Positions 8,846 through 16,575 of a stretch of 64,000 nt of DNA are shown here, in pieces (the first letter of the stretch is position 1; every line of letters starts with the position of its first letter). The position numbers and the translations under genes are program-made. Location: NCBI GenBank assembly GCA_030949825.1, contig JAUZSC010000037.1, forward strand, positions 124,001-188,000. Reading direction: 5' to 3'. Under the pieces are notes generated by a model, which was not told the origin of the DNA, did not search any database, and saw nothing but the letters and a program-made list of their open reading frames with translations. Source of the DNA: Sulfurimonas sp. Lineage in GTDB: Bacteria > Campylobacterota > Campylobacteria > Campylobacterales > Sulfurimonadaceae.

Positions 8846-9396
8846 TGATAATCTATATTCACGGCTTTAGTAGCAGTGGCGAAGGTCATAAGGCTAAACA
8901 ATTTCGTGAGTACTTTAAAGAAGATGGTTTTATTGCTCCTTCTTTATCTTATATTCCCGATTTAGCTATTAAAACGCTTGATGAGTTGATAGAGTCTTAC
9001 AAGGGTGATGTAAAACTTGTCGGTTCTTCTCTTGGTGGGTTTTATGCTCTTTATTTTGCTAAAAAATACAATGTTCCTATTGTTTTGATTAATCCTTCTA
9101 TATATCCATATATTACGCTTAAAAAAGTTTTAGGTAACGCTCCTAGTTATCACGATACCAGTACTTTTACATGGTTGGCATCTCACATAGAAATGTTGAA
9201 GATATATGAAGTTGATTTACTTGAGAAAAATAAAGTTATGTTAATGTTACAAAAGGCTGATGCGTCACTTGATTATAAAGAGGCTATAAAAAAACTTCCC
9301 CATGCAGAGCTTATACTAGAAGACAATGGAAGCCATAGTTTTGATGCTATTGAGAGGCATTTTCTTAGAATAAAAGAGTTTTTTAGAGTCTCTTAA
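8845..9396 (+). CDS. YqiA/UPF0227-type alpha/beta hydrolase (esterase)
   Basis: This 183-residue protein is a compact alpha/beta hydrolase. It starts with IIYIHGFSSSGEGHKAK (oxyanion-hole region), has the nucleophile elbow GSSLGGFYA with Ser at about residue 64, and ends with the catalytic His in NGSHSFDAI. The small size and order of motifs match the YqiA esterase family, which acts on short acyl esters; the physiological substrate is unknown. Translation is probably coupled to the thiamine-binding protein gene through the TAATG overlap. Confidence 0.85.
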   Translation: MIIYIHGFSSSGEGHKAKQFREYFKEDGFIAPSLSYIPDLAIKTLDELIESYKGDVKLVGSSLGGFYALYFAKKYNVPIVLINPSIYPYITLKKVLGNAPSYHDTSTFTWLASHIEMLKIYEVDLLEKNKVMLMLQKADASLDYKEAIKKLPHAELILEDNGSHSFDAIERHFLRIKEFFRVS

Positions 9397-9421
9397 TTTA
9401 TATTGTGCTAGGATTCGATTA

Positions 9422-9685
9422 ATGAAAGTAAATATATTTTTAGCCATTCTCTTTGCTGCTGTTACAAGCTTTACTGCACTTCATGAAGTAGAGCATATTC
9501 ACGATAGTGATGGTGAATCATGTCTTATTGCTCACGTTAATAATTTAACTCCAGTAGATGTTATCAGCAGTCCTAAGACTCTTAAAAATATTCATTTTGA
9601 AGCTATAAAACATACAGAACAATCTACAAAACTCTATTGTAAACAAAGAAGTAACCAAAACCGCGCTCCTCCTTCTCTATCTTAA
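9422..9685 (+). CDS. Small secreted His/Asp-rich protein of a metal-uptake operon
   Basis: The 87-residue product has an N-terminal signal peptide (MKVNIFLAILFAAVTSFTA) and then a metal-ligand-rich stretch, HEVEHIHDSDGESCLIAHV, with four His, one Cys and several acidic residues within about 25 positions. The remainder is polar and ends NQNRAPPSLS. I do not recognise a named family, although the HxxxHxH...C pattern recalls DUF2946-like small periplasmic proteins. It lies 49 bp before a porin gene and the metal ABC transporter genes, so a metallochaperone or metal buffer role in the periplasm is the natural guess. An AGGATT site sits 10 bp before the ATG. Confidence 0.6.
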   Translation: MKVNIFLAILFAAVTSFTALHEVEHIHDSDGESCLIAHVNNLTPVDVISSPKTLKNIHFEAIKHTEQSTKLYCKQRSNQNRAPPSLS

Positions 9686-9734
9686 CTAACTAATAAAAAC
9701 TTTACAAAAATATTATTACAAATAGGATAGAACT

Positions 9735-11015
9735 ATGAAAAAACTACTCAGTTTATCATTAGTTGCATCTTCATTACTTTTAGCAGGGACAGATTTAGAT
9801 CTACTAAAAGCACAAATGGACAAACAGCAACTAATAATAGAAAAATTACAAGCACAAATAAAAATACTTGCTCAAAAAGACCTTGTTATAGAACAAGATA
9901 TAAAAACTGTTTCAATACAAAGCACTAAAAAAAGTGAGCAGTCAGTCAATACATCGGCAAGTTCTTCACAAAATGCTAATCTACTAGATATGGCACTGGT
10001 ATTAAATATGTCGATGTTGAGTCGCAATGTAAATAACACTGATTATGCAGCGTATGCTATTCCTGGTTTTGTAGATGCTCCAAGCGTCCCTGTTATTCCA
10101 TTTAATCCAAATAGAGGTTTTAATCTAAACTATGCAGAATTTTCGATGGGTTCTATCGTTAACCCATACTTTGAAGCTTTTGCAATTTTTCACTTAGAAC
10201 CGACTGTGTTTGAAATTGGAGAAGCTTATGTAAGTACTCGAGCTTTACCATTAGGTTTTAAAATAAAAGCTGGAAAGTTTAAGAGTGATTTTGGTCGTAT
10301 AAATTCTAAACATCATCACTCGTGGAACTTTGACTCTCAGCCACTCATTTACGAATCTCTTATTGGTCCAGAGGGTATTAGTGATCCTGGAATTCAAGTG
10401 CAGTGGGTAGCCCCAACAGATACTTACATCATGGCTGGTTTTGAAGCGATGCAAGGGACAAATGCACAAAGCTTTGGATATATTGAGAAAAATAACCTCT
10501 ATGTTGGATACTTGAAATCGAGTGTAGATATTGGAGAGGATGTATCAATACTGGCAGGAGTGAGTTTAGCGCATGGAAAAAATGATACAGCAAACTCAAC
10601 TGATATATATGGAGTTGATTTAACATTGCGAGAGCAATTAGGAAGTTACAGTTCACTTGTATGGCAGAGTGAATATCTTTACCGTAACAAAGATATAGGA
10701 ACAACTTCGAACAATAAACAAGCAGGACTCTACTCAGAACTTATCTACCAGCACAACAATAACTGGGCAGGAGGTATCAGATACGATGCAATCACAAAGA
10801 ATAGCATTGATTTAAGTGCATATAATGGGATTGACACTAATAACTTAGATAAATATAGTGCAATGATGGAGTACAAACCATTTGAAATGTCGCGTTTACG
10901 ACTTCAGTACACTTATGATAGAAGTAAAATTATATCTGGCGAGAGAAAAGATATAAATGAAGTAATGCTTTCACTCAACATTGCAATTGGTGCGCATAGC
11001 GCCCATGATTATTAG
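9735..11015 (+). CDS. Outer-membrane porin-like protein of the metal-uptake operon
   Basis: The 426-residue product has a signal peptide (MKKLLSLSLVASSLLLA), a short coiled coil (about 22-60, DLLKAQMDKQQLIIEKLQAQ), and a long C-terminal beta-barrel region with alternating aromatic and polar strands. This layout of N-terminal coiled coil plus barrel matches porins seen beside metal transport genes in Campylobacterota and other proteobacteria. His clusters such as KHHHSW (about residue 192) and the C-terminal IGAHSAHDY could bind metal. It ends 9 bp before the binding-protein gene. Probable job: passage of zinc or manganese across the outer membrane (inference from context). Confidence 0.75.
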   Translation: MKKLLSLSLVASSLLLAGTDLDLLKAQMDKQQLIIEKLQAQIKILAQKDLVIEQDIKTVSIQSTKKSEQSVNTSASSSQNANLLDMALVLNMSMLSRNVNNTDYAAYAIPGFVDAPSVPVIPFNPNRGFNLNYAEFSMGSIVNPYFEAFAIFHLEPTVFEIGEAYVSTRALPLGFKIKAGKFKSDFGRINSKHHHSWNFDSQPLIYESLIGPEGISDPGIQVQWVAPTDTYIMAGFEAMQGTNAQSFGYIEKNNLYVGYLKSSVDIGEDVSILAGVSLAHGKNDTANSTDIYGVDLTLREQLGSYSSLVWQSEYLYRNKDIGTTSNNKQAGLYSELIYQHNNNWAGGIRYDAITKNSIDLSAYNGIDTNNLDKYSAMMEYKPFEMSRLRLQYTYDRSKIISGERKDINEVMLSLNIAIGAHSAHDY

Positions 11016-11024
11016 GAAATAAAG

Positions 11025-11906
11025 ATGATAAAAAAAATTACACTCTTAACACTTTTACTTAATGTAGCACTCTTTGCATCTCTTAGAGTGGAAACAACAT
11101 ACGCAACCATGGGGGCAGTTACGAAAAAAATTGGAGGTGATTTAGTCTCAGTTCATGTTTTAGCAAACTCAAAATATGATCCACACTTTATCGTGCCCAA
11201 ACCATCACTTATAGCTAAACTTCGTCGTGCAGATTTACTTATCATAAACGGTGGTGGACTCGAGATAGGTTGGTTACCAGCACTTTTAAGAAATGCGCAC
11301 AATGCTAAAATTCAAAATGGTGCAAAAGGTTTTTTAGATATGTCTCACTATGTTCATATGATTGATGTTCCAGAGTCCGTTTCGCGTGCCTTTGGAGATG
11401 TTCATGCAGAGGGAAATCCACATTATTCTATTGACCCTTATTCGATTTTAGTTATGGCTAAAGCTATTGAGGCCAAATTATCTCTTCTTGATGCAGATAA
11501 TGCACAAACATATAAGAAAAATTTAGATATATTTCTCAATGAATGGAATATGTATCTTAGTACATTAGATACTAAAATGGCGACTTGTAAAGATAAAAGA
11601 GTTGTGCAATATCATGAGCTTTTTAACTACTTTTTAAAACGCTATGATTATAAAAGTTTAGGAAATGTGGAGCCACTTCCTGGAGTTTCACCAAGTTCAA
11701 AACATACGCTAGCACTTATAAATCTCATTAAAGATGAAAAAATTAAGATAATTTTACAAGATGTGTACCATGAGAAAAGAACTGCCCAGTTTATAGCAGA
11801 CAAGTCTGGTGCAAAAGTTCTTGTCACACCTCATGACATGGGTGTAAATGCTAGTAAGACTTTAGAAGAATTTTATAATAAGATTGCAAACAATATATGT
11901 CAATAG
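11025..11906 (+). CDS. znuA: Periplasmic metal-binding protein of a ZnuA-type ABC transporter
   Basis: This is a cluster A-I (ZnuA/MntC-like) solute-binding protein that captures zinc or manganese in the periplasm. The 293-residue protein has a signal peptide ending near LFASL, and the expected metal-ligand segments: KYDPHFIVPKPS (first His), HAEGNPHYSIDPYS (second His), VQYHELFNYF (third His), and an acidic residue near the end (QDVYHEK or TPHDMG). The His-rich loop typical of Gram-negative ZnuA proteins is absent, so zinc versus manganese cannot be decided. Its end overlaps the permease start by 10 bp. Confidence 0.87.
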   Translation: MIKKITLLTLLLNVALFASLRVETTYATMGAVTKKIGGDLVSVHVLANSKYDPHFIVPKPSLIAKLRRADLLIINGGGLEIGWLPALLRNAHNAKIQNGAKGFLDMSHYVHMIDVPESVSRAFGDVHAEGNPHYSIDPYSILVMAKAIEAKLSLLDADNAQTYKKNLDIFLNEWNMYLSTLDTKMATCKDKRVVQYHELFNYFLKRYDYKSLGNVEPLPGVSPSSKHTLALINLIKDEKIKIILQDVYHEKRTAQFIADKSGAKVLVTPHDMGVNASKTLEEFYNKIANNICQ

Positions 11907-12649
11907 TTGAACTTCTATGGCCAGCATTTGTTTTAGCAATTTCACTTGTATTTATTCATAGTGTTTTTGGTCTTGAGATTATCAAGCGTGGGGTTATTTT
12001 CACTGACCTTGCTATTGGACAGATTGCAGCCATAGGAATGGCTATAAGCATCGCTTTTTTAGATGGGGCATACCAAACTCTTTTTACATTAGGGTTTGCT
12101 CTTTTAGGTGCTAGTATCATTACATGGGCGACTTCAAGAGTAGAAAAAATAGAAGCTTTTATAGGGCTTCTCTATGCTCTTGGCATCTCGTCTATAATGT
12201 TATTACTCGCTCAAAGTTCAGAGGGTACAGAACTTTACTCTAAACTCAGTGCAGCGGATATTCTTTTTACATCGAGTGATGATTTAGCAAAGAATTTGAT
12301 TGTTTATGCGGGTGTCGCGATTGTGATGCTTTTTGTATATCCTAGAACTAAAGGCACACGCAAAGAATTTCTTTTTTTTAGTATGTTAGCTATTACTGTT
12401 ACATCATCCGTTCAGTCTGCTGGTGTTTTAGTGGTTTTTGCTCTTTTAATAGCACCGGCATATGCAGGACTGTCACAGTCAAAAATCAAGCCCTTTACAT
12501 TTGCAACACTTATGGGTTCGCTTAGTATTATAGTGGCTCTATTTAGTTCTTACTATTTAGATTTACCAACAGGTTATACTATTATATTTGTGACTGTTTT
12601 ACTTTCACTTTTCTTTGTTGTTTTTGGAAGCCTCTTTTTTACTTTTTAA
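11897..12649 (+). CDS. znuB: ZnuB-type metal ABC transporter permease
   Basis: The 250-residue protein is an ABC-3 family inner-membrane permease with about eight hydrophobic helices. Visible signatures include VIFTDLAIGQIAAIGMAIS (the ABC-3 loop), LLYALGISSIMLL and VQSAGVLVVFALLIAPAYAG. It partners with the upstream binding protein; the overlap shows translational coupling. No ATP-binding subunit follows, and none occurs anywhere in the window, so the ATPase must be encoded elsewhere or be shared. Downstream, the operon ends at a 460-bp non-coding stretch with a MITE-like element. Confidence 0.88.
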   Translation: MSIVELLWPAFVLAISLVFIHSVFGLEIIKRGVIFTDLAIGQIAAIGMAISIAFLDGAYQTLFTLGFALLGASIITWATSRVEKIEAFIGLLYALGISSIMLLLAQSSEGTELYSKLSAADILFTSSDDLAKNLIVYAGVAIVMLFVYPRTKGTRKEFLFFSMLAITVTSSVQSAGVLVVFALLIAPAYAGLSQSKIKPFTFATLMGSLSIIVALFSSYYLDLPTGYTIIFVTVLLSLFFVVFGSLFFTF

Positions 12650-12730
12650 AATAAAGTAAAAAATTCCAGTAATCACTATAAAAAGAACCGTTCTTGTTAT
12701 TATTGTATTCATATCCATTATGTCATTCAT
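12605..12730 (-). CDS. Possible 41-residue single-span membrane protein
   Basis: An open frame on the minus strand starts ATG at 12730 and stops at 12605, overlapping the last 45 bp of the permease gene in convergent orientation. The product would have an N-terminal polar part, one hydrophobic span (TVLFIVITGIFYFIL) and a Lys-rich tail (KSKKEASKNNKEK). The organised helix followed by a positive tail is like real small membrane proteins. There is no clear ribosome site (only AAGAAGAAAC upstream), so this is a weak call that could be chance. Confidence 0.3.
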   Translation of the reverse strand: MNDIMDMNTIITRTVLFIVITGIFYFILKSKKEASKNNKEK

Positions 12731-12842
12731 ATTGTTTCTTCTTTAGTTTTATTTATATATATTATAACCATAGCTCTCTACACAAATATTTTACGCTTTA
12801 AAAGCCTATTTTGAGCACTTTAAGGAAATTATTAAGTTAAAT

Positions 12843-12863
12843 ATTGATATTTTCAATATCAAT
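12843..12863. repeat. Perfect 9-bp hairpin inside the MITE-like element
   Basis: ATTGATATT and AATATCAAT are perfect inverted repeats separated by TTC. The symmetry could form a hairpin or act as an operator; no gene is nearby on either side within the element. Confidence 0.55.
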
Positions 12864-12986
12864 GTATTGTTTTTTTAAGCCTTTTTCTTATAAATGGATG
12901 GAAATATAAACTTTATGGTAAAAACAACTGTAGTATTTGAGTTCAATTGACTTGATTAGCCGTTATTTCCTAACTTATATTTTTAC

Positions 12987-13006
12987 AACCCCATAAACAA
13001 GGGGTT
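12987..13006. repeat. GC-rich 6-bp stem-loop in the MITE-like element
   Basis: AACCCC and GGGGTT flank an 8-nt loop. The stem is followed by CTGTCCTTTTGAG, so on the plus strand it has a weak resemblance to an intrinsic terminator, but the T tract is short and interrupted. Confidence 0.4.
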
Positions 13007-13111
13007 CTGTCCTTTTGAGTTGTGTAGAGAGGTATGATTATAACATACAAAGGATTGAGATTAAATTCTTTTAAAGAATATCCTTATATAATTATGAAAT
13101 AAGGATTTAAT

Positions 13112-13468
13112 ATGCAACAAGAATGTACAGAGATGATTCTTGATGAAAATGGAATTATTATAGGTTTAGACTGTATCCTTCATCGTGGTTTATATACATT
13201 TGAAGAACTCTCAGGAAAAAACTTTGTTGATGTGTTCATAGAAAATATTGATAAAAAAGAAGTACTCGAGTGTATAGATAAGAGTATAGACTTTAAAGTT
13301 TATATCAATTATAAAAGGGATATTTCAAAACTTGTATGTTTTGAAGTAAAGCACCATTCAAAAAGACAAGATCATAATGTTTCACTTTTTGGTATTGAAA
13401 GTACATTATACAAAGAGAAAAAAATATTTCATTCTATAGGCAATGAAGCTATACAATTAAGAATATAA
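13112..13468 (+). CDS. Small PAS-like domain protein
   Basis: The 118-residue protein looks like a lone PAS fold. The segment MILDENGIIIGLDCILHRGLYTFEELSGK followed by FVDVFIENID resembles the start of PAS domains, where a strand pair leads into GYTPEELIGK and VFHPDD-type motifs (quoted here in parts; the match runs over residues 6-50). No output domain is attached. An AAGGA site sits 8 bp before the ATG. The HAD gene starts 5 bp after its stop, so they form a unit. Whether it senses redox, light or a ligand cannot be told. Confidence 0.55.
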   Translation: MQQECTEMILDENGIIIGLDCILHRGLYTFEELSGKNFVDVFIENIDKKEVLECIDKSIDFKVYINYKRDISKLVCFEVKHHSKRQDHNVSLFGIESTLYKEKKIFHSIGNEAIQLRI

Positions 13469-13473
13469 ATTTT

Positions 13474-14151
13474 ATGAGAAAAAAGTATCTTTTATTTGAT
13501 AATGATGGGGTACTTGTTGAGACAGAACCTTATTATTTTAAAGCAAATGTTAAAGCCTTGTCTGAGTTTGGATTAGACTTGAGTTTTGATGTATATATGG
13601 AAATCATGGCTCGTGGTGGAACTGCTTGGGAGATTGCGACAAAACAGGGCATCTCAAAAGAAGATATAAATACAAAACGAGCACAAAGAGATGTGTATTA
13701 CCGTGAGTTTATTAAAAATGAAAACATTGAGATAGATGGCGTAGTAGAAGTTTTAAAAGAACTCTCAAAACATTATAAAATGGGAATTGTAACAACTTCA
13801 AGACGGGTAGATTTTGATTTAATCCATAATAAACGAGGTATTATCAAGTATATGGATTTTAGTTTATGTGTGGAAGAGTACCCACGCTCTAAGCCATTTG
13901 CAGATCCCTATTTAGCTGGAATGAAAAAGTTTGATGCAACTAAAGATGAATGTATCATTATCGAAGATTCTGAGCGTGGACTCAACTCAGCTGTAAATGC
14001 AGGTATTGAGTGTATTGTAGTTGCAAATGAATTTACACAAACACATGATTTTTCAAAAGCAAGCTATAAAATAAAGAGTAGACTTCTCCTAAAACAATCA
14101 ATCACTAATCCTTTCCAGAGTCTGTATTTAAGGGTATTAAATCAAGGTTAA
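13474..14151 (+). CDS. HAD-superfamily phosphatase (beta-phosphoglucomutase-like), 3' end displaced by an IS
   Basis: HAD phosphatases hydrolyse sugar phosphates or nucleotides through an Asp nucleophile. Motif I is LLFDNDGVLVET (Asp9, Asp11), motif II TTSRR, and motif III/IV KPFADPYLAG and IIEDSERGLNSAVNAG. The native reading ends at codon AGT (14077-14079), where an IS element begins. The last 24 residues (RLLLKQSITNP and so on) come from the IS. The lost native tail can still be read after the IS at 15029-15064 as IKELKALLDLL and a stop, so the intact gene encoded 213 residues. The catalytic motifs all lie upstream of the insertion, so the altered protein may still work. Confidence 0.85.
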   Translation: MRKKYLLFDNDGVLVETEPYYFKANVKALSEFGLDLSFDVYMEIMARGGTAWEIATKQGISKEDINTKRAQRDVYYREFIKNENIEIDGVVEVLKELSKHYKMGIVTTSRRVDFDLIHNKRGIIKYMDFSLCVEEYPRSKPFADPYLAGMKKFDATKDECIIIEDSERGLNSAVNAGIECIVVANEFTQTHDFSKASYKIKSRLLLKQSITNPFQSLYLRVLNQG

Positions 14152-15025
14152 TAATGGCACAAATAAGGTTCATCCTTAATCCGAACCTTTTTCGTCTATT
14201 TCTATACGGATATTTTGTAATTTTAAATACCTTGATTTTTGCATTTATATTTTCAATTATGATACGATTAGATGATAATTTATGATTCTCTTTTTCTCTT
14301 CTTTTGTAAGAGGTTTCTTTTTTGTTTTTATTTGGAATTGTAGCATTTGGACATATTTTATCTATACCTAAATAGCCTAAATCAGCAAGAACTCTACTCA
14401 TCAATATCTTTTTAGTTGGATTACTATTTTTAAAAAGACGGAAGTCGTGCATCTTTCCTTTAGCAATAGTTACTGCAAGTATTTTACCTTTGATATTTGT
14501 AATTATTTGTGCTTTTTGAGTATGCTTTTTCTTTTTACCTGAATAGTACTTTTTTTGCTTTTTTTTGGTCTTTCACATTCGCTCTCAGTCACATCTACAA
14601 CAGTTATTTTGATATTATTTAAATCTTCTGTTGGTACTATATGTTTTAGAGTCTCAAGATGGAATTGTGGCTCTTTTATCAGTATCTTTTCAATTTTGGT
14701 AACTGTATAATGAGCTGTTGATTCACTCACTCCATAATCAATTCCTAAATGTGCAAATGTTCTGTACTCTCGGTAGTATTCAAGCATCAGTAATACTTCA
14801 TCATTTGCTGAAAGTGATTTGTTTGTTCCACCTTTTGATTTTCTATCACGATAATGTTTTCTAATTACTTTTACCATATCTTTAAAAGTATCTTTATTGA
14901 CACCAACAATGCGTTTAAAATCTTTGTTTTCTAACTTATTTACTTTATAATATTTTCTTGTTTTTGCCATACTAACTTATAAGCAAATTTTACTCCAATT
15001 TTATTTGGGGTTTTAAGAGAAGTCT
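14080..15025. mobile_element. IS5-family insertion sequence (ISL2-like), 946 bp, with complete ends
   Basis: The ends AGACTTCTCCTAAAAC (14080-14095) and GTTTTAAGAGAAGTCT (15010-15025) are inverted repeats with one mismatch in 16. The trinucleotide AGT flanks both sides (14077-14079 and 15026-15028), a 3-bp A-N-T target duplication of the type produced by the ISL2 group of IS5. Removing the IS and one AGT rejoins the HAD gene in frame, which confirms the boundaries. The element carries one transposase on the minus strand, split by a frame change. Confidence 0.9.
14105..14970 (-). CDS. IS5-family transposase, two frames joined by an A-tract frameshift
   Basis: The N-terminal part (14970 down to about 14566) has an HTH domain (NDEVLLMLEYYREYRTFAH, then GVSESTAHYTV) and the first catalytic Asp in ITVVDVTESECERP. 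The second part continues in another frame as KKYYSGKKKKHTQKAQII, with TNIKGKI and GKMHDFRLFK, and ends near KRFGLRMNLICAIINLDL, the DDE_Tnp_4 arrangement. The switch occurs at A8 (14559-14566, read on the minus strand). There the zero frame reads CCA AAA AAA AGC, which contains the slippery heptamer A_AAA_AAA; a -1 slip would give the full transposase. It could be programmed frameshifting or simply a lost base. Confidence 0.85.
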
Positions 15026-15028
15026 AGT

Positions 15029-15064
15029 ATTAAAGAACTAAAAGCTCTTTTGGATTTACTTTAA
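15029..15064 (+). pseudogene. Orphaned native 3' tail of the HAD phosphatase gene
   Basis: Directly after the right-hand AGT duplication the sequence reads ATT AAA GAA CTA and on to a TAA stop, giving IKELKALLDLL. This continues the HAD frame (ending KIKS at 14079) as a typical C-terminal helix of this family. It is no longer translated with the main part of the gene and overlaps the end of the convergent gene by 9 bp. Confidence 0.8.
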
Positions 15065-15796
15065 GTTTTTTAATTGATTGTCTGTCATTGTTGTAATCTT
15101 TTCTTGAATCATTTCTGGTTTGACTATCATCATCGTTCCTTTTAACATACTAAAGACACCGTATCCTATAACTAAAAGGGAAGCAAGTGTAAGCGCTGCT
15201 TTTCTAAAACGACTTTTTTGAATAATACTTGCTAAGAATCCAAATCCAAAGAGTGTGGGAATAGTAGCAATTCCGAAGATAGCCATAACGAGCATACCAG
15301 ATGTTATAGACCCACTAGCAAGAGCAAATGTACCAAATATAAATACTAACCCGCAAGGAATAAAACCATTGAGTACTCCAAGACCATAAAAACTAGCTAA
15401 GCTTTTTGACTTGATAAGTTTTGAAAAAATAAAACCATAGATTTTATATTTTGAAATATTTACTTCAAGCTTGGATAAAAACTTGAGTTTTCCCATAAGT
15501 GAAAGACCCATTAAAATCATTAGGAGACCAATAACAAGGAGCAAAACTCCCCATACACTAAGACTAACAACAAAAGCACTTCCAATAAGACCAAATATAG
15601 CACCTAAGATAATATAACTTGTTACACGCCCAATATTATATAAAAAATGTGCGATACTTTGATGTGCTTTAGACCAAGTCATATCTATCTTAGCATTTGA
15701 GTATGCCAAGACAAATCCACCACACATACCAATGCAATGACCAAGCGAACCTAAAAATGCGGCAATAAATATAGTTGTAAAATCAATAGTTTCCAA
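15056..15796 (-). CDS. DsbD-2/TauE-like inner-membrane protein
   Basis: The 246-residue protein has about six or seven membrane helices and belongs to the family annotated as sulfite exporter TauE/SafE-like or UreH/DsbD_2. The signature GSLGHCIGMCGGFVLAYS near the N-terminus has a Cys-x3-Cys pair in a helix, and a third Cys is in NGFIPCGLVF. This pattern is typical of members near cytochrome oxidase or copper handling genes, so copper or thiol chemistry is more likely than sulfite export. I place the start at TTG 15796 because AAAGGA lies 6 bp upstream; a TTG at 15814 is also open. Confidence 0.78.
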   Translation of the reverse strand: METIDFTTIFIAAFLGSLGHCIGMCGGFVLAYSNAKIDMTWSKAHQSIAHFLYNIGRVTSYIILGAIFGLIGSAFVVSLSVWGVLLLVIGLLMILMGLSLMGKLKFLSKLEVNISKYKIYGFIFSKLIKSKSLASFYGLGVLNGFIPCGLVFIFGTFALASGSITSGMLVMAIFGIATIPTLFGFGFLASIIQKSRFRKAALTLASLLVIGYGVFSMLKGTMMIVKPEMIQEKITTMTDNQLKNLK

Positions 15797-15942
15797 ATAA
15801 ATTCCTTTGTGCAATTATGACGAAGGAGTGTTAAGTTTCTGTTAGATTTAGTAATTAAATGATGTATTTATCAAGTTTTTGTGTTTATTTAATAAAAATT
15901 GTGCTAGTATAAGCGCTTAGCACTTAATTACAAGGAATTATT

Positions 15943-16572
15943 ATGAGAAATAGAATCGCATTATTAACTACTAGCTTTATGGCTGTATTTATGTTTAGTG
16001 GCTGTACAGCAATGAATCTTGGTATGACTTTTATGGGTTTTTCAGATGACACACAAAAGGCTTATGCTGGAATGATGGATATTGTTAGTGAAACAGGCGA
16101 TCCAGCGCAGGCAATGATGAAAGAATGGGAAATTACTGATCCAGACTTAACAGAAGAAGATGTTTTTGATGAAATGAAATCATTAGCAGGTGATTATAAC
16201 ATGAGATATGTTGGTGAAAAAGATATGTTTAGACTTCTTCCTGAGGAAATAGCAGCGTATGAAAAAGATGGAATAGCTAAAGCAGACCAAGTTGTACATG
16301 CTAGAATTGGTGAATTTTGTTCTCTAATTATTGCTAAAAAAATGTTAAATCATTCTCGTTTTTACGGTGGGTTTATGCCATGTCGTGTTATGTATGTTGA
16401 ATACGGTGATGGCAGAAGATTCCTTATCTCAATGGATATGACTTTAGCACTTTATGGTGGAACAGATAAAAAACCTATAGATGCTGGTTTAATGGAAGAT
16501 ATGAAAAATGTTAAAATTGCGATGGAAGCTATTCCTGCAATTGCAGCTGGTTACGACATAGACGAAGAATAG
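15943..16572 (+). CDS. Lipoprotein with a DUF302-like domain
   Basis: The 209-residue product begins with a lipoprotein signal ending in the lipobox FSGC (Cys at about residue 21). The C-terminal half fits DUF302: a segment around FCSLIIAKKMLNHS, then the conserved GGFMPCRVMYVEYGDG and a final strand FLISMDMTLALYGG. The function of DUF302 is unknown; these proteins often sit in the envelope of sulfur- and metal-processing bacteria. An AAGGAATT ribosome site precedes the ATG. The next gene begins only 3 bp after its stop. Confidence 0.75.
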   Translation: MRNRIALLTTSFMAVFMFSGCTAMNLGMTFMGFSDDTQKAYAGMMDIVSETGDPAQAMMKEWEITDPDLTEEDVFDEMKSLAGDYNMRYVGEKDMFRLLPEEIAAYEKDGIAKADQVVHARIGEFCSLIIAKKMLNHSRFYGGFMPCRVMYVEYGDGRRFLISMDMTLALYGGTDKKPIDAGLMEDMKNVKIAMEAIPAIAAGYDIDEE

Positions 16573-16575
16573 TTC

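Larger units (their letters stand above)
12769..13036. mobile_element. MITE-like non-autonomous element with terminal inverted repeats and 8-bp direct repeats
   Basis: The ends read CATAGCTCTCTACACAA at 12769-12785 and TTGTGTAGAGAGGTATG at 13020-13036. They are inverted repeats with 15 of 17 positions matching. The bases just outside are the same 8-mer in direct orientation, ATTATAAC, at 12761-12768 and 13037-13044, which looks like a target-site duplication. The 268-bp interior has no coding frame and contains two hairpins (12843-12863 and 12987-13006). No transposase with these ends is in the window; the ends differ from those of the IS at 14080-15025. The family is unknown; the 8-bp duplication would fit IS1595, IS256, ISL3 or ISAs1 types. 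Confidence 0.65.

Noticed and set aside
14080..14151. Native C-terminus of the HAD phosphatase
   Set aside because: The sequence past 14079 is inside the IS; the true tail is at 15029-15064.
15056..15796. Sulfite exporter linked with sorAB
   Set aside because: The Cys-bearing helix GHCIGMCGG points to the DsbD_2/UreH-like branch, and the gene is 7 kb away on the other strand, separated by an IS.
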